A DNA stretch of 64,000 bases from Marasmius tenuissimus (Eukaryota; Basidiomycota; Agaricomycetes; Agaricales; Marasmiaceae): positions 1 to 64,000 of the forward strand of contig JAQOTA010000001.1 in NCBI GenBank assembly GCA_029532415.1. Direction: 5' to 3'. How positions within the stretch are numbered: the first letter of the stretch is position 1; each line of letters begins with the position of its first letter. The notes under the pieces are model-generated. The model saw only the letters and a program-made list of their open reading frames with translations, had not been told where the DNA came from and ran no database searches. Positions 22,668 through 33,873 of this stretch are shown here, one piece after another. The translations under genes and the position numbers were made by a program.

Positions 22668-24185
22668 TGACTAAAGTGAGTGAACCGCCCTCTCTTTCTT
22701 GCTCTTGTTGATGGTAACGACCCTAACCCTTTCAAACAACAGGTTGAAAAACCCGAGAAGCTTGCTCTCCAGAATGTTACCAACTCTCTCCCTCTCACTT
22801 CAACGATAGGCGGTTCGGTGTATCCTCGTGCAGCGTCGGCAGAAAATGGAGTTATAGATCGTTCACCCTCAGGTGAGCCAGGTTTTTTCCTTGGTTGCTT
22901 TGGAACTTGCCCTCAATCGAGTATCGTTGCTATTTTTTCAGATGCTGGTACTGTGCCATATCTGATTTTGATTATCTCCACCCGTTGGTCAACCGTGGTT
23001 GCGGCTCTAATCCCAACGAGTGCGGTCATCACCTTCAGAGACTGCCAAACGTCACGCAGTCCCACAAGTCGAGCGCTTGGCTCTCAGAGACCCGAGGATG
23101 GGCTCTGCTCACAAGCATAGAGCTCTGGGAAGCGGGTTCACGACGTTGGGCTGGATTGTTGAGATGACATGGTACGCCGTTGTCTAACCCTCATCTTCGG
23201 CCTGTGTGTGCTTACCCGTGATGCTTGGTCTTATCTAGTAGTGCAGAGGTTTTGTTATACGCGTCAGATGCGGGGGTCTGGCCACCCTGTCGCATATACA
23301 ACCATCTTTGAACGTGTGGGGTCGACCCCTCAGATATCAGTCATCGTCGTCTCCATCAGGGCGAGCTACTACCATCCTTCCGCCATGCTTTTCTCTCTTT
23401 TTTTATGGGACGATGCGGCCTGTACTGCTAGCTACCGTTAAGGTCATTACAAATCGCGTTAGAATTCCAATTCACAAGGAAACCCTCTACTCGTCGGTGC
23501 AAAGATACCATTGCTCCTCGTTTTGTGCCGCGGTGCGAAAACTTCACGGCATACGCCCAATCGTTAAACCTTTCAGCACTCAACACCATCATCCCACAGT
23601 TCGTCGGTCATGACCTGCAGGTTACTGGTGCCATTGGCCTCGTGAGTGTGGAAGATCTCACATCCCGTCTTTCTACCCGGGGTTATCCTTGGTCGAGTAC
23701 AACCTCCACCGAGCAAGGTTGCCTCGAGAACCGAGAAAATGTCGCAGAGACTCCCTTGGCTACTAGTGCTGCATTCTTTGTTCCTTCATCGCCGTCGAAT
23801 GCTCCCTCGTATCATGTTCCAATGACCTGGCCCCGGTCATTTATCATACTAGATCCCCTTCGTGAGATGACTGGACGTCTAACGACACTATTCTGGATTC
23901 CCTCGGTCTTAACCTGCCGGTTGCCTACGACTACCGTCCAATTGTATCCTCTCTCCTTGTCGCCACAGACCTTGTATTCAGGTCACCTTCATCGCACAAT
24001 TATCCCGTTCACGCACTCCGCACTCGTGGTCGGATATCCCCTTTTCCCTCGCGATTTCGCGCGCCTCACTGGTTTGAGAACGTGCAGCGAGGGTTCGCCC
24101 GCCATCAGCATTTTTCTGAGGGGGGATTGTCGTCGTGCATTGACCAGGGAATGCGCTCAGCGTACTGTGCGTGAATGTCACCTCT
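22668..24185 (+). other. Possible unrecognised gene, incomplete model
   Basis: An ATG at 22668 followed by a good donor (ATGACTAAAGTGAGT) joins at about 22743 to VEKPEKLALQNVTNSLPLTS, and a second intron (about 22873-22942) is plausible. Further right, open frames without starts read PRCENFTAYAQSLNLSALNT (about 23525) and DWTSNDTILDSLGLNLPVAY (from about 23870), the latter open to about 24185. They look like coding exons but do not join in one clean chain and I cannot name a family. This could be a decayed gene. Confidence 0.3.
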
Positions 24186-24222
24186 GTGATGCGTGATTAG
24201 TCACGTATGTGTCACAGATGTG
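24174..24222. repeat. Imperfect palindrome / hairpin
   Basis: GTCACCTCTGTGATGCGTGA and, inverted on the other side of a short loop, GTCACATCTGTGACACATACGTGA form a long stem. It lies about 240 bp upstream of the CmcJ-like start and contains TGTGAC/GTCACA words also seen at about 17075 and 22505. Confidence 0.5.
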
Positions 24223-24462
24223 ACCTGATGGTGTTTCTGACCGTATTGTATGCTCCTTACCTTGCCACATTTCCATCCTTCTTGGGAACATTCGCACCAA
24301 AGTATTTCCATACGTTTTCTGCTCCACCACAATTCGCCCTGGGAATGACGTGCGAAAGTCGCCAGTCTGCTGACCGTTCGCTGACCGAGCGGATTACTCA
24401 TCCGGCTTTTGGGAACATACAAATACCCCTGCACGATCAAGGTTCCCCTCATTGTTATGATC

Positions 24463-25461
24463 ATGTCTACCACCACCACCACCACCGTTACCGATACTCC
24501 TACGACTACAGTCAAGGGCTCTCTCCTCTACTTCACGCTACCCACTGACGGCTCTCGTCCATACACCCATATCAACGAGCCCCTTGACCCCTCACAGCCT
24601 AGGGACAACTGGGTCCGAGAAAAACATATCTTGGATATCGAAGACGTCCGAGCTAGCGGTACAGAACACTCATACACCCTCGACAAGAACGGATTCCAGT
24701 ACCATACCGAATCTACGAAGCACACGAGTTTCGCGAACGACGAAGAGGTCGAGAGGGAGTACTACCCCGAGAGCGTAGAGTTGATTAAGAAGGTTACGGG
24801 TGCGAAGAAAGTTGTCTTATTCGATCATAGTACGCCCTTCTCCCTCTTTTGTGGTTCAGTTTCACATACTGACGTGGGCTCGCAGCCATTCGCCGACGGA
24901 GACCAGGAACTCTCGACTCCGATCCTACCAAACGTCAACCGGTCTCCCAAGTTCACGTCGACCAAACCACCCAATCTGCACGTAACCGTGTAACTCGACA
25001 TCTACCTGCCGACGAAGCCCAGGAGATCCTCTCCTCGGGAAGTCGATTCCAAATCATCAACTTATGGCGACCTATATCAAACGCGGCTTATGACTGGCCG
25101 TTAACGCTATGTGATTACCAGAGTATCGACACGAAGAGGGATTTAGTGCCCGTAGCATTGATATACCCGGATAGAGAGGGGGAGACTTTCGGAGTCAAAT
25201 TCGATGAGGGACATCGGTGGAAGTACAAGAAGGGTATGGGCGTAGATGACGTTGTGTTGATCAAGTGGTAAGTCTTTGTTCCTTATTCGTTCGATTGAGT
25301 TTGTCAGGGTGCTGATAACGCATCTCCCTTTCAGTTATGATTCGGTTGAGGATGGGAGCGTTGCGGTGTTGACGCCGCATACTGCTTTCGAGGATCCGAC
25401 GACACCAGAGGGTGCACCGAAGAGAGAGTCGATAGAGCTGAGGGCGTTAGTATTCTACTAG
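24463..25461 (+). CDS. CmcJ/AsaB-like iron-dependent oxidoreductase
   Basis: Three exons (24463-24829, 24886-25267, 25335-25461) give 291 residues with clean GT-AG joins. The family is seen in GSLLYFTLPTDGSRPYTHIN, DIEDVRASGTEHSYTLD, EREYYPESVELIKKVTGAKK, the join FDHTIRRRRPG across intron 1, then VSQVHVDQT, INLWRPISNAAYDWPL, DREGETFGVKFDEGHRWKY and TPHTAFEDP, with the C-terminal RESIELRALVFY. HVD and the later PHT could supply the His-x-Asp...His iron site known in this superfamily, with the late Arg as 2-oxoglutarate contact (inference). Relatives work as hydroxylases or desaturases in fungal secondary metabolism (CmcJ, AsaB, NvfI-type). ATG 24463 is preferred over 24457 and 24409 because relatives start with a Ser/Thr-rich MST run. 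No biosynthetic cluster is visible nearby. A broken copy lies at 588-1062. Confidence 0.86.
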
Positions 25462-26107
25462 CTGGATCTTGTCTTATCTCGGGCTACGTCTGGCATTTGG
25501 CGTACGATATGGAACACAGGGTAGACATAAAGGGTAGACATATAGGATGCAGAAGCCATTTTCATTGACTACACTTTGGTTCTGAGGTTTCACCGCCTGT
25601 ACGGGTAGTGTGGCGTTGTGAAAGGCGTATGCCCCTTTTTATGCCGGAGGTATCCGAGCGGCTGACAAGTATCTACCAGTGAATCTTAAGCTGTTGGCGT
25701 TGCTCAAAAATAGCCCCGAGAATAGACCTAACATTGAAGAAGTTGACAGCCGTCTAGATGTAAATGTTCCCTCCAGTGCCAGAGGCGTGATGGCCATTAT
25801 TGGGTAAGAAAGGTGACGCGTGGGTGATTGTGGATCCATAATACTATCAGAACGGTATTCGCTGTGTCGCCCTGGCTACTCCCGCTGCGCTCAATAGCAA
25901 CCCCTTTTACCGTGAAGCTATGAAAGTATGACTCGAGACAATTTTTCCCCTTCTGTATTTCTGGGATCTCTCCCTACATCTGTCGTACAAGTATGCCACT
26001 TCTTTTCTGTGGCGTATTACAAGGACCTATAAAACACGGCAGTCGTACTTGTGATATAGGTATCCCTCTGAGGTTAATCTGCTGAACCGTGAACAAACCA
26101 ATCGCAA
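25462..26107. other. Intergenic stretch, no gene seen
   Basis: Nothing recognisable was found. A 66-codon minus frame at 25639-25839 shows no features. Confidence 0.5.
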
Positions 26108-26741
26108 ATGTCAACCTCATATCAGCACAACGTTACCAGTACGCGATTTCAACCCGCTCGCTGTACGCAATGTCAGAGACATAAGGTCAAGGTGAGTTGA
26201 ACCCGTGTTCTCAAACAATGATCGACATTTTGAGTAAATTACTGTACAGTGCACGCTAGGGACAACCAGTGAATGCAGAGAATGTCTCAAGTACGGCATG
26301 AAATGTATATTCGAGCCAGTTAAGCCACCTTCCAACCCAACGCCACTGTATCTCACGCACCCTGGTACTCAAACATATCCAACTTTGTCTCAATCCCAGG
26401 TCATCGATCGCAAAACGAACCTGGGCTCGAATATCCAAGATTCATATCCACCGTCCACAAAATCCCCAAATTACTCGAGGAACTGCCTGGACACCTCCTG
26501 GCCCGGAAACTCGTCCAACTCGCAGGTCCCCGAGTTTGTTAAAGGATATTTTTCAGGGCATAGATCGGCGAGCAGTCAATTGTCCAACTTCGGGAGAATC
26601 TGCCACCCAAGAGGCGCTTACCGTAACGACAGCGGCCACTATACACACAAGCGCAGCCCATCGACAATGTCAAGACATACCGTCGACTCCGGAATCCCTT
26701 TCACTCACAACCAAATGCAATTTGTTTTCTACAGGTACTGA
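26108..26741 (+). CDS. Zn(II)2Cys6 transcription-factor-like protein (short or truncated)
   Basis: Exon 26108-26191 (MSTSYQHNVTSTRFQPAR then CTQCQRHKVK) joins in phase 0 to 26250-26741, completing a binuclear cluster: C-x2-C-x6-C-x7-C-x2-C-x6-C, read as CTQCQRHKVKC plus TLGTTSECRECLKYGMKC. These fungal regulators bind DNA as dimers. After the finger the frame gives a Pro/Ser/Thr/Asn-rich region without the usual middle homology region, and it stops after only 191 residues. An alternative downstream frame (26536-26871) looks equally protein-like, so an intron or frameshift near 26530-26570 is possible and the real protein may be longer. No target can be inferred. Confidence 0.6.
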
Positions 26742-28319
26742 GATATATCTTCTCAACAGGCCCAGTCCTGAGTTGTGGGTACTCGTGAATGCTAGGGCGA
26801 CTTCAGCTGCATCAATCTGTATGTATTTTAGACTGAAGAGTTATTACTATACACTCGCGGGTCTATGCTGAAACGACTACCCTGATATTCAAAAACAATC
26901 GTTCCGCGCCAGTGCCTCATATCCAAAGACTCGAGGGTTAGTCCGACTCCGATCGCTACGGTAGATTCGGACCCGTGCCTATCTGGGTGGCGTATCACCA
27001 TCCCTGCTCCCCGAGTATGAGTATACCTGTGGTTGTTTCGCTCGTGATGCGGGACCGAACGGTTTACGATTTCACCCTTTCAACCAATTACGTCGGATGT
27101 GAGCAGCATTGAGCACCCTCTTTCACGTTACGCGAGTATCTGACAGATATTCGCCGATTATCACAGAAGTCAGTACTCGGGGTATGCAGCAAGCTCTTTG
27201 GCTGGGGCATCGAGAGAAGATGTGACGAGAAGGTAGAGTCCCATATAGGAGTTGCTATTCGTGGCAGCTGCTGAGGTCGGTCCCATGACAAGGTTGTTGT
27301 TTTTAGGCTGTTAGATGCTCGCGGCGGCGTGTGGGTGCCTTTGTGGGTCCAAGATCTATTGGACGGGATTTTACCCCGTCAATCTATTCAATCTCTACTT
27401 ACTCTCGTACACTCCTACTTAGTACTGATCAAGGAAGTAAGTGGTTGCACTCAATAATGCTGTGACCACCGATAACAAACATTGAAAGTGAGATATTCCT
27501 ATTAGGGCTAGTCCACTTCGAGTACCACTATACGACAGTGGATCCAGGTTAATGGGACATATGGCCGGTGTGAGTGCACTACATATGAATGGTGTATGGC
27601 GGCACATCCCAACTTCCCCGGCTCTCATAAGCCCTACTAAGTTGACCCCTTCGGCAATACTACCGTGTCCACACGTCTCGCCTTGAAACCCTTCCTGAAG
27701 AAATTGTGGGAACCATCGTGGCCCTGATACCCATGCAGTCGCGATGCTCTAAATATCGAATTCCTGTCAAGTATAGGCAAATCAAATCAAATCCTTACCC
27801 AGCGCTGTACGCGCTTGTCCAGTAATTAGGAGAATTGCGCTCACTAATGACCTTCTTTCGCTCGAAAAGTGATTTGGCCACGCTCGGCCTGATAAAAAAA
27901 GGAGGATACGGGAGCCTGGTCTCGTGGAGAAACCAATTTAGGCTTACACGAGGAAGCAGCAGTCTGATCTATAGGATATATTCGGTGATTCATCAATACA
28001 ATTCCTCGTACCCAATGCAGTTCCTCAAACCTTCGAACTAGAGTCAACTAAGACGACACTCCGGCCCTGCCACCTTTATACCACATTGAATCAGCCACTG
28101 TGATATGAGTAGGGAATAACGAAATAAACTCCTTGTGAACTCGGTGACTGAATCGAACAGTTTGGTACCCGACCGTCGGAGAGAACCATTAGGAGAATCG
28201 CAGTGTAGGGCTCCAGCCTACAGGAAATGCACGAGAGCACCTCGCTCAACTAGTTCTACGCATGAAAACGTCAGACTGAAACCAAACCATCACAGTAGTC
28301 TAACTGACCTGTCGAAGCC
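26742..28319. other. Intergenic stretch, no gene seen
   Basis: Short frames on both strands (60-70 codons) carry no motifs. It separates the Zn2Cys6 gene from the convergent 3' end of the F-box gene. Confidence 0.45.
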
Positions 28320-29699
28320 CTAAGATCGCTTCATGACCCAATCAATCAGACCGTCATCTTCGAAGTACTTTGTATCGTTCTCAATGTTCGTTTCCCGGAG
28401 CGTCACCGTAAACGGCGCCCGAATTACTGTCAATCGACCCTGTTCGTCGCATTTAGAGAAGACACTCATCGCTCGTATCAAGTCATCCCCTTCCTCATTC
28501 TCCGAAGAGGTTAAGGGAATAACGATCTCGATCGATGCGGTAGCAAACGTATTCGATGCCAAAAGCGCGTCAAGGTTTCTCCACCGACTCGCTAGAACGC
28601 TGAAACCTCTTCCAGAAACGATCAGGGTGATCGCGCGTATGGGAGAGGTGAGCGTCTTGAGCATGGCCAGGAGCATATCGAGTAGTCCTGTATCTTCCGG
28701 GCGGAAGATATTACGAAGGCTGATGGCCAGTAGCTCGAGACGGTTCAGTAAGGAGAGGTCGTAGGATTCTGGGTGTGCACAAACGATGAGCTAGTCGTCA
28801 TGATTAAGGAAAATACACCGATGCGTACCTGTGTCATTAGGAGACGTCACGTACTGTGTATCGAATCCAATATGCAACCATTGAAGTTTATGGTAGCACC
28901 GTGCGAGATATGGCTGGAAGTCGGGCTCGTGGGGTATGTCACGACCTCCCACCAGAACCTTGTGGATAGATAGATTGACGACGTTTTCGGGCAAGCCAGT
29001 ACGCAGCCACCGATGGAAGTGTCGTATCCCCCTGGACCTCGAAGCCAAGTCCAGATCATCGATTCTCCCGCCAATGAGTAACGTTCTCAAAGAAGCTGGG
29101 AGGGTGTAAGGCCCGGTGATAGAGTCCACGAATTCATCGTCGTCACAGCGAAAGCATCCACTGTTCACCTTGAGGAACTCCAGTCGAGGAAAGGAGCATA
29201 TGAAACGGATTAGAGGGATGACGCCCTCCTTCTTCAAGCGTAACTCGAGCTCACGGGCATGTCCGAAGATGGTGATGAGGTCCTGAGCAAAGGTGCCGTC
29301 ATGTAAAGGAATTCCAACGAAAGCTTCGCCTTTGCAGACAATCGTGAGTTTTTGGAGGGACGGGAACAAGTCGCTCTTATTTCTCATCTTGACAATCAGA
29401 CGTTGAAGGTCGATACTGACCGGGTGAGTGCCTGCGTCATGAGCACCCGCATCGAGGGTGAAAGCGACCTCCTTGGTAAATTTTGTGATGGTCTGATACT
29501 TTGAATCCAAAAGGGACACGAGTTTGGTGTACCGCCTGTTGGATTCGGTGTGGTTGAAAAGGCGAGAACGGCAAGTAGGTAACCAGGAACGACAGACAAG
29601 GGAGCAGGAGAGCAAAGAGTTGTGATCTACGACGCCAAGAATGATTTCGTTAAGCTCGAAGGGTAGTTTGCATTCGAGGTCGCCTTCCGAGGAGATCAT
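28320..29699 (-). CDS. F-box protein with leucine-rich-like C-terminal region
   Basis: Two exons (29699-28829 and 28768-28320; 60-nt intron with GTACGC...CCAG) give about 439 residues. The N-terminus has an F-box (LPFELNEIILGVVDHNSLLS then CSLVCRSWLPTCRSRLF). The rest is spaced with Leu-rich segments typical of Agaricomycete F-box proteins (LQKLTIVCKGEAF, ARELELRLKKEG, FPRLEFLKVNSG, SLRTLLIGGRIDDLDL, LNRLELLAISLRNIF, and LLAMLKTLTSPIRAITLIVS). F-box proteins recruit substrates to SCF ubiquitin ligases. The substrate here is unknown, and such genes are hugely expanded in mushrooms. The frame is clean and the start has good context at the head of the domain. Confidence 0.82.
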
Positions 29700-29744
29700 A
29701 GCGGTTAGAAGTCAAGCGGCTGACGCGTGCTAGCAACATGCTTG

Positions 29745-29805
29745 CGTCACGTCTTGTGTTACTGCAGTGACATAATCGTGACATGATCGTGACATTGTGA
29801 CGTTC
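29745..29805 (-). promoter_or_regulatory. Clustered GTGACA/TGACGT motifs upstream of the F-box gene
   Basis: Between 46 and 106 bases upstream of the start the plus strand reads GCGTCACGTC, CAGTGACATAATCGTGACAT, GATCGTGACATTGTGACGTT. Repeated GTGACA and CRE/ATF-like TGACG cores within 60 bases suggest a regulator-binding cluster. No factor can be named. Confidence 0.4.
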
Positions 29806-29899
29806 ACTTCTCAGCTCACAACCATCATGATTGTACCTCGAACATTGCTCTTTTTCTGTCATTCACTGCCTCTCTGGCACACAGGCTGCGGCTTAAAGC

Positions 29900-32100
29900 T
29901 ATGAACGCTGGAATATCTCAACTCTACAACTGATGTGTCGCAGTTATACCTGTGCATCGCTTTCTCATACCGCTCCTAAATCGACGGCACTCAGCGTTGC
30001 GCTGGCACTCTATGTCACTGTCAGCAGATGCCAAGAGCCTCGGAATGTGGCTTGGCTTGCTTTAGTTACCTTTCTTTCCATTGGTGAGCTGGTCGGTCAT
30101 CCTGTCAGTTACCAGTCACTCACCATGGGCTTTTAGGGATGCGACTGCGATTCCTCCAGTCCACTAATCATCAGATTCCCTTGCTCGGGCACTGAGGATG
30201 GTTATATGGCTCGCTCTACGAGGGAATGGAGAATGAATGTTCAAAGGCGGAGTTCTGAGTGTACTAGAGTAAAGCCAAAACGGTGCGCTTTTCGACGTTT
30301 TCTGTCTTTTCATTGAGCTCAATAGTACGTATGCAATAGAAAGCTTCTTTCAGCTTGCTACTTGCCACCGCTCTCTCCCAGCATACCGTCAAGGTCGCCC
30401 GTTCTGACTGGATGTAGCTGAGCTAAAGAATGGCTTTGACAAACTCTACCTTAGCTCGTTAGCCATCGAGACCCCACCAAACAATAACAAGAATACCTGC
30501 TATACCTCTCTTCCAGCGACGTGAAGTTTCTCCGCTTAGTTATTCACCTATAGTTGCTCACTCACCCTCGAAGCCAGGCCAATCCTCGTCCTCAAACGGC
30601 CCATCCCAGCTTTGCCTATCTTTCGTCTCTGGCACCCCTATGACACAAGAAAGGCGTACGTGGAAACGTTGGCCGCGAGCGACATTAGAAGATCAATCCG
30701 ATTCCACTTTTTATTCGTTACACAGCCACAAGCCTGGTCCCGTTGTGGTCAAATATTACACCTGCATCGCAGGAATCCTGGGCGCTCTTAGTCGCAGAAG
30801 CCTCTTTGCCCTTGGTTACATCTTCTCCGCCTGTAATAGCGGTTGTGAGATCCGTTTGTGGAGGTACAGATGGCCGGATGGGTTTAGGCGCTGGGACCCT
30901 TGGCTTGGTGTCGGCTCGAGAAGGTGTTGGCACTAGGTTGGCTCCCGCAGCGCTGGATGTAGACGTCGTTTAAGGGGCAAAAACTCTCATCGAGAGCTAT
31001 GCGAGGCCACGCCGTCTTCGATTTACTTCCAATCCTCCCAATTTTCCGTGTCTTCGGAAAGAGCTCATCGCTTCCTTCACCGTGCGAGAAGGCCAGGCGC
31101 TCTTCGCCGTCATGGCCCGGCGTAGTCTATATACGCCTTCAAGCACCCAGAGATGGCTCATCGAGCTCGATAGTATAGCCTTGGTTCGGAGGAGAGGATA
31201 CATCGAAGCGCCCGTTGCACAGCCACTCATCCATGCATTTTCCTATCTTGAAGTTCCGGCTTTGTATGGCGTTGAGGTCCGAGCACTCTTGATCTCAAGA
31301 GCACCGTATGCGCGAGTTCTGTCTCTAGCTCTTTACTATTCCCTCTTATTCTTCATCCTTGAGTCATGGTGTGGCTCGAAGCCCAATGCGCTCGTTTCGC
31401 CTGCGAACTTCACCTTTGGGATGGCCTAGGCGGTACGATACTTGGCCATACAGCGAAGACTCCGGCTAGCGACCATGGTTCTCTCCCGGAACGCTGCGTG
31501 GGCTTTGTGGTGGAAGAGGAAATTGATACGAAGTAATGTTATTCGGTCGGGTGTTGGCACCTCTGCACGATGAGTTTTTTCGGCCTTGGGTGGAGGTCGA
31601 ATGGGGTTCCTCCTCAGCGTGTAATCGGATATACTTCTCTGTTCCTTGGTTCTTACTCGAGTACGCGAATGTTTTGACGTACCTAATTATCTGAATGTAT
31701 AATTCCCGAGGAAATCCGGACCATCGTTCCCCTGAACTTGTTATCACGTTCGTCTCTTTTCGTTCTATTCGACCTTGCATTGAAACCTGAAAAACATGAC
31801 ATAGACAGATGGAAACTGAGTCAAATATGCCTGCACGCATGTGGATCACCATGTTTGTCGGCCGTGTTTGGGTTCGGAGTCAGGAACTCCATAGAAAAGA
31901 CGAGGGCGATCATTCATTTGCACGAATGATGCGACCCGTGAATCTGTTCGGACAAAGGTACAAGGAGGTTTCTGACTATCCCTTGTACTACTATTGTGCT
32001 TTTTGTTCGCACGATCGAAAAGCTGGGGACCTGAACAGGTTCGGAGCGGGAATGAGAACGCCGGGTTCTGGGCTGTTGTCTCCGTGCCTTATGAAGTAGA
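29900..32100. other. Intergenic region with several open but unsupported frames
   Basis: The minus frame at 30718-30933 (PSRADTKPRVPAPKPIRPSV) is Pro/Lys-rich and coding-like, as is the hydrophobic plus frame at 31082-31429. The minus frame at 31466-31852 contains WSGFPRELYIQIIRYV, which resembles the start of an F-box. None could be extended into a convincing exon chain. These may be relics. Confidence 0.3.
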
Positions 32101-32108
32101 GGAAGCAG

Positions 32109-32116
32109 TATAAAAA
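32109..32116 (+). promoter_or_regulatory. TATA box of the small secreted protein gene
   Basis: TATAAAAA lies 71-78 bases upstream of the ATG at 32187, a normal distance for a fungal TATA promoter. Confidence 0.5.
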
Positions 32117-32186
32117 CGGTACGTTTATGGTTCAGTTTTCTCCAGTTCTTCTCGAGAACTTACCAGGACTGTCTTATACTCAGAAG

Positions 32187-32921
32187 ATGTTCAAGATTCT
32201 TTCGGTGATATTTTTACGCATCTCATATCTGCTCACTATGGCTTACGTTGGATTCTCGCATCCACACAGGTTCTAACCCTTCTCAGCGCTACTCTCGTTA
32301 ATGCAGGCCCGATTCTGCAACCACTGGCCTACTCCGTCTCTCCTCTAGCCACGATCGCTGGCATCCAAGGCGCCAACGGCGACTCCCGCATGTTCTACCA
32401 AAAATCCGACCTCAGCATCTGGATGACCTGTACCTCCGGCCAATGGGTAAACGGACGAACAACCTGCGATTCCCAAGTCGTCCCTCGAGCCGAAGTCCTC
32501 TCCTCCACATCACTTGCTGCAGTCGCCAACGCTGACCTGACCGAGGTTCGTGAATCGCTCGAACCTCCCTCTCCCATCTATCGTCCTAACACGCAGTATT
32601 TCCTTCCAGTGGCATCTATTCTTCGTCACCCCAACCAACACCCTCGGCGAATACGTATTCCAACAATCTGCCATCTCCCCTACAAACCCGAGCGGAATTC
32701 GTGGCGGTACCAGCTGCACCGACTGTATTACCTCCGAGCAGTTCGCTGTTGTTACAACGAAGAACAAGGCTTTGAACGCTTTGTATCAGATTGAGAACGA
32801 TAGGCCGAAGCTTAGGGTTTGGTTTGCTAGTGCCGGTCAACCGAATACAGTCATGGAGGCCGGTAAGGAAGGGGCGGATGTTTGGAAACTTATTGGGATG
32901 CCTAATATGGCGGCTAATTAG
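32187..32921 (+). CDS. Small secreted protein, possibly lectin-like
   Basis: Three exons (32187-32204, 32270-32545, 32610-32921) give 201 residues. Intron 1 splits the signal peptide, MFKILSVLTLLSATLVNAG, with a likely cleavage after the Ala-Gly region. The mature part contains SPLATIAGIQGANGDSRMFY then QKSDLSIWMTCTSGQWV, a pattern like one blade of fucose-lectin-type beta-propellers. A second half follows with WHLFFVTPTNTLGEYVFQQS, four further Cys in CTSGQWVNGRTTC and GTSCTDC, and a C-terminus WFASAGQPNTVMEAGKEG. It has no membrane anchor. The length is too short for a full propeller, so it could be a single-domain derivative or act as an oligomer (inference). The gene looks intact and has its own TATA box. 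Confidence 0.75.
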
Positions 32922-33311
32922 AGGGTCGGGACTGGGAGGTGTAATAGGTACGACCGATAGATAGAGAGCGCGTATAACGGTAACAATACCAGAGTGTCTG
33001 GATCGATTGGTACCATGGTTCGGGAAAAGCCTATCCGACGTTGGTAGTGCATAAGGATGGAATCAGGACCATACCTGATGGAGTTGAGTATTTCGTTCAT
33101 TGACACTGATGACGATGAGAGCCTAGAAGGTCGGGTCTCGACCATACGATTACATTGTTTATTACAGTTGAGAACGTCATTAGACTACGAATCAAAGATC
33201 ATGTAAACGCAATCAATCGATTTCCCTAAAGAAGCCCGCCTCCATCATTTCGAAGAACACAGAGTCCGGTTGTACATATAATAATTCGAACTGGGGTTGT
33301 GCCACTACTAG

Positions 33312-33697
33312 TCAGGGCATCCACTCGGGCCACTGGCCTTCAGGGTTTTTCAAGCCTCCAGGTTTGTGCCTATCATAAGTGCTGTAAGTCTGCGAGGAAG
33401 AATGTCACGATTGCTGGAGCGACGTACCATCCCCAATAGACAGCAACGAATGGGAGAGCAAATCCCACGCCGACGTAGGAGAGGAACTTGGTGGTGAAGG
33501 CTCGAGAGTTTGATGCGTCGAATGGGAGGTGCTGTGATGAGGAGACAAATTGATGAGTCAAGGCAGTCCCATATTTTAAGATAAGAAGAACGCACCCCAT
33601 GGGTCGCAGTGTGAGCATGTCGAATCCGACTTCGGACTCCTAATGAGATTGCCCTCGATGGAGCTCTGATGGCTAAGCGTGATACTGAAGTTGACAT
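33312..33697 (-). CDS. Cytochrome c oxidase small subunit (VIIc / yeast Cox8 type)
   Basis: The N-terminus MSTSVSRLAIRAPSRAISLG then RSRIRHAHTATHG is Arg/Ser-rich without acidic residues, like a mitochondrial targeting peptide. An intron (GTGCGT...CACAG) follows, then GHLPFDASNSRAFTTKFLSY and VGVGFALPFVAVYWG, the H-x-PF...F...K...G-GF-PF signature and the single inner-membrane helix of COX VIIc/Cox8. The 3' end is ambiguous. Without further splicing the frame ends at 33373 (WYVAPAIVTFFLADLQHL). Splicing a 46-nt intron (GTACGT...TACAG) gives CTYDRHKPGGLKNPEGQ and a stop at 33312-33314. I prefer the second because the tail is hydrophilic, but this is a judgement. The protein assembles into respiratory complex IV. 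Confidence 0.75.
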
Positions 33698-33873
33698 TCT
33701 AGTGCTGAAAGGGTAATACGAGAACTACCGAGGTTGTGGGTGTGGGTGGACTTGTGATAGTAGTCGAGTCCAGAGGTTATAACTTGTTGGGTCTCGAGAT
33801 CAAGCTCGTGGGGCTTATAAGGGATGGCACGAACGGTCATGGCTCTAGACGATACAGCCACTAGCATCCTCAA

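Noticed and set aside
23525..24196. 223-codon plus frame
   Set aside because: A different frame (from about 23870) looks more protein-like in its second half and neither joins cleanly. Only a low-confidence locus entry is given.
31466..31852. Minus frame with an F-box-like WSGFPRELYIQIIRYV
   Set aside because: The match is short, lacks the later F-box positions and has no supporting downstream Leu-rich region.
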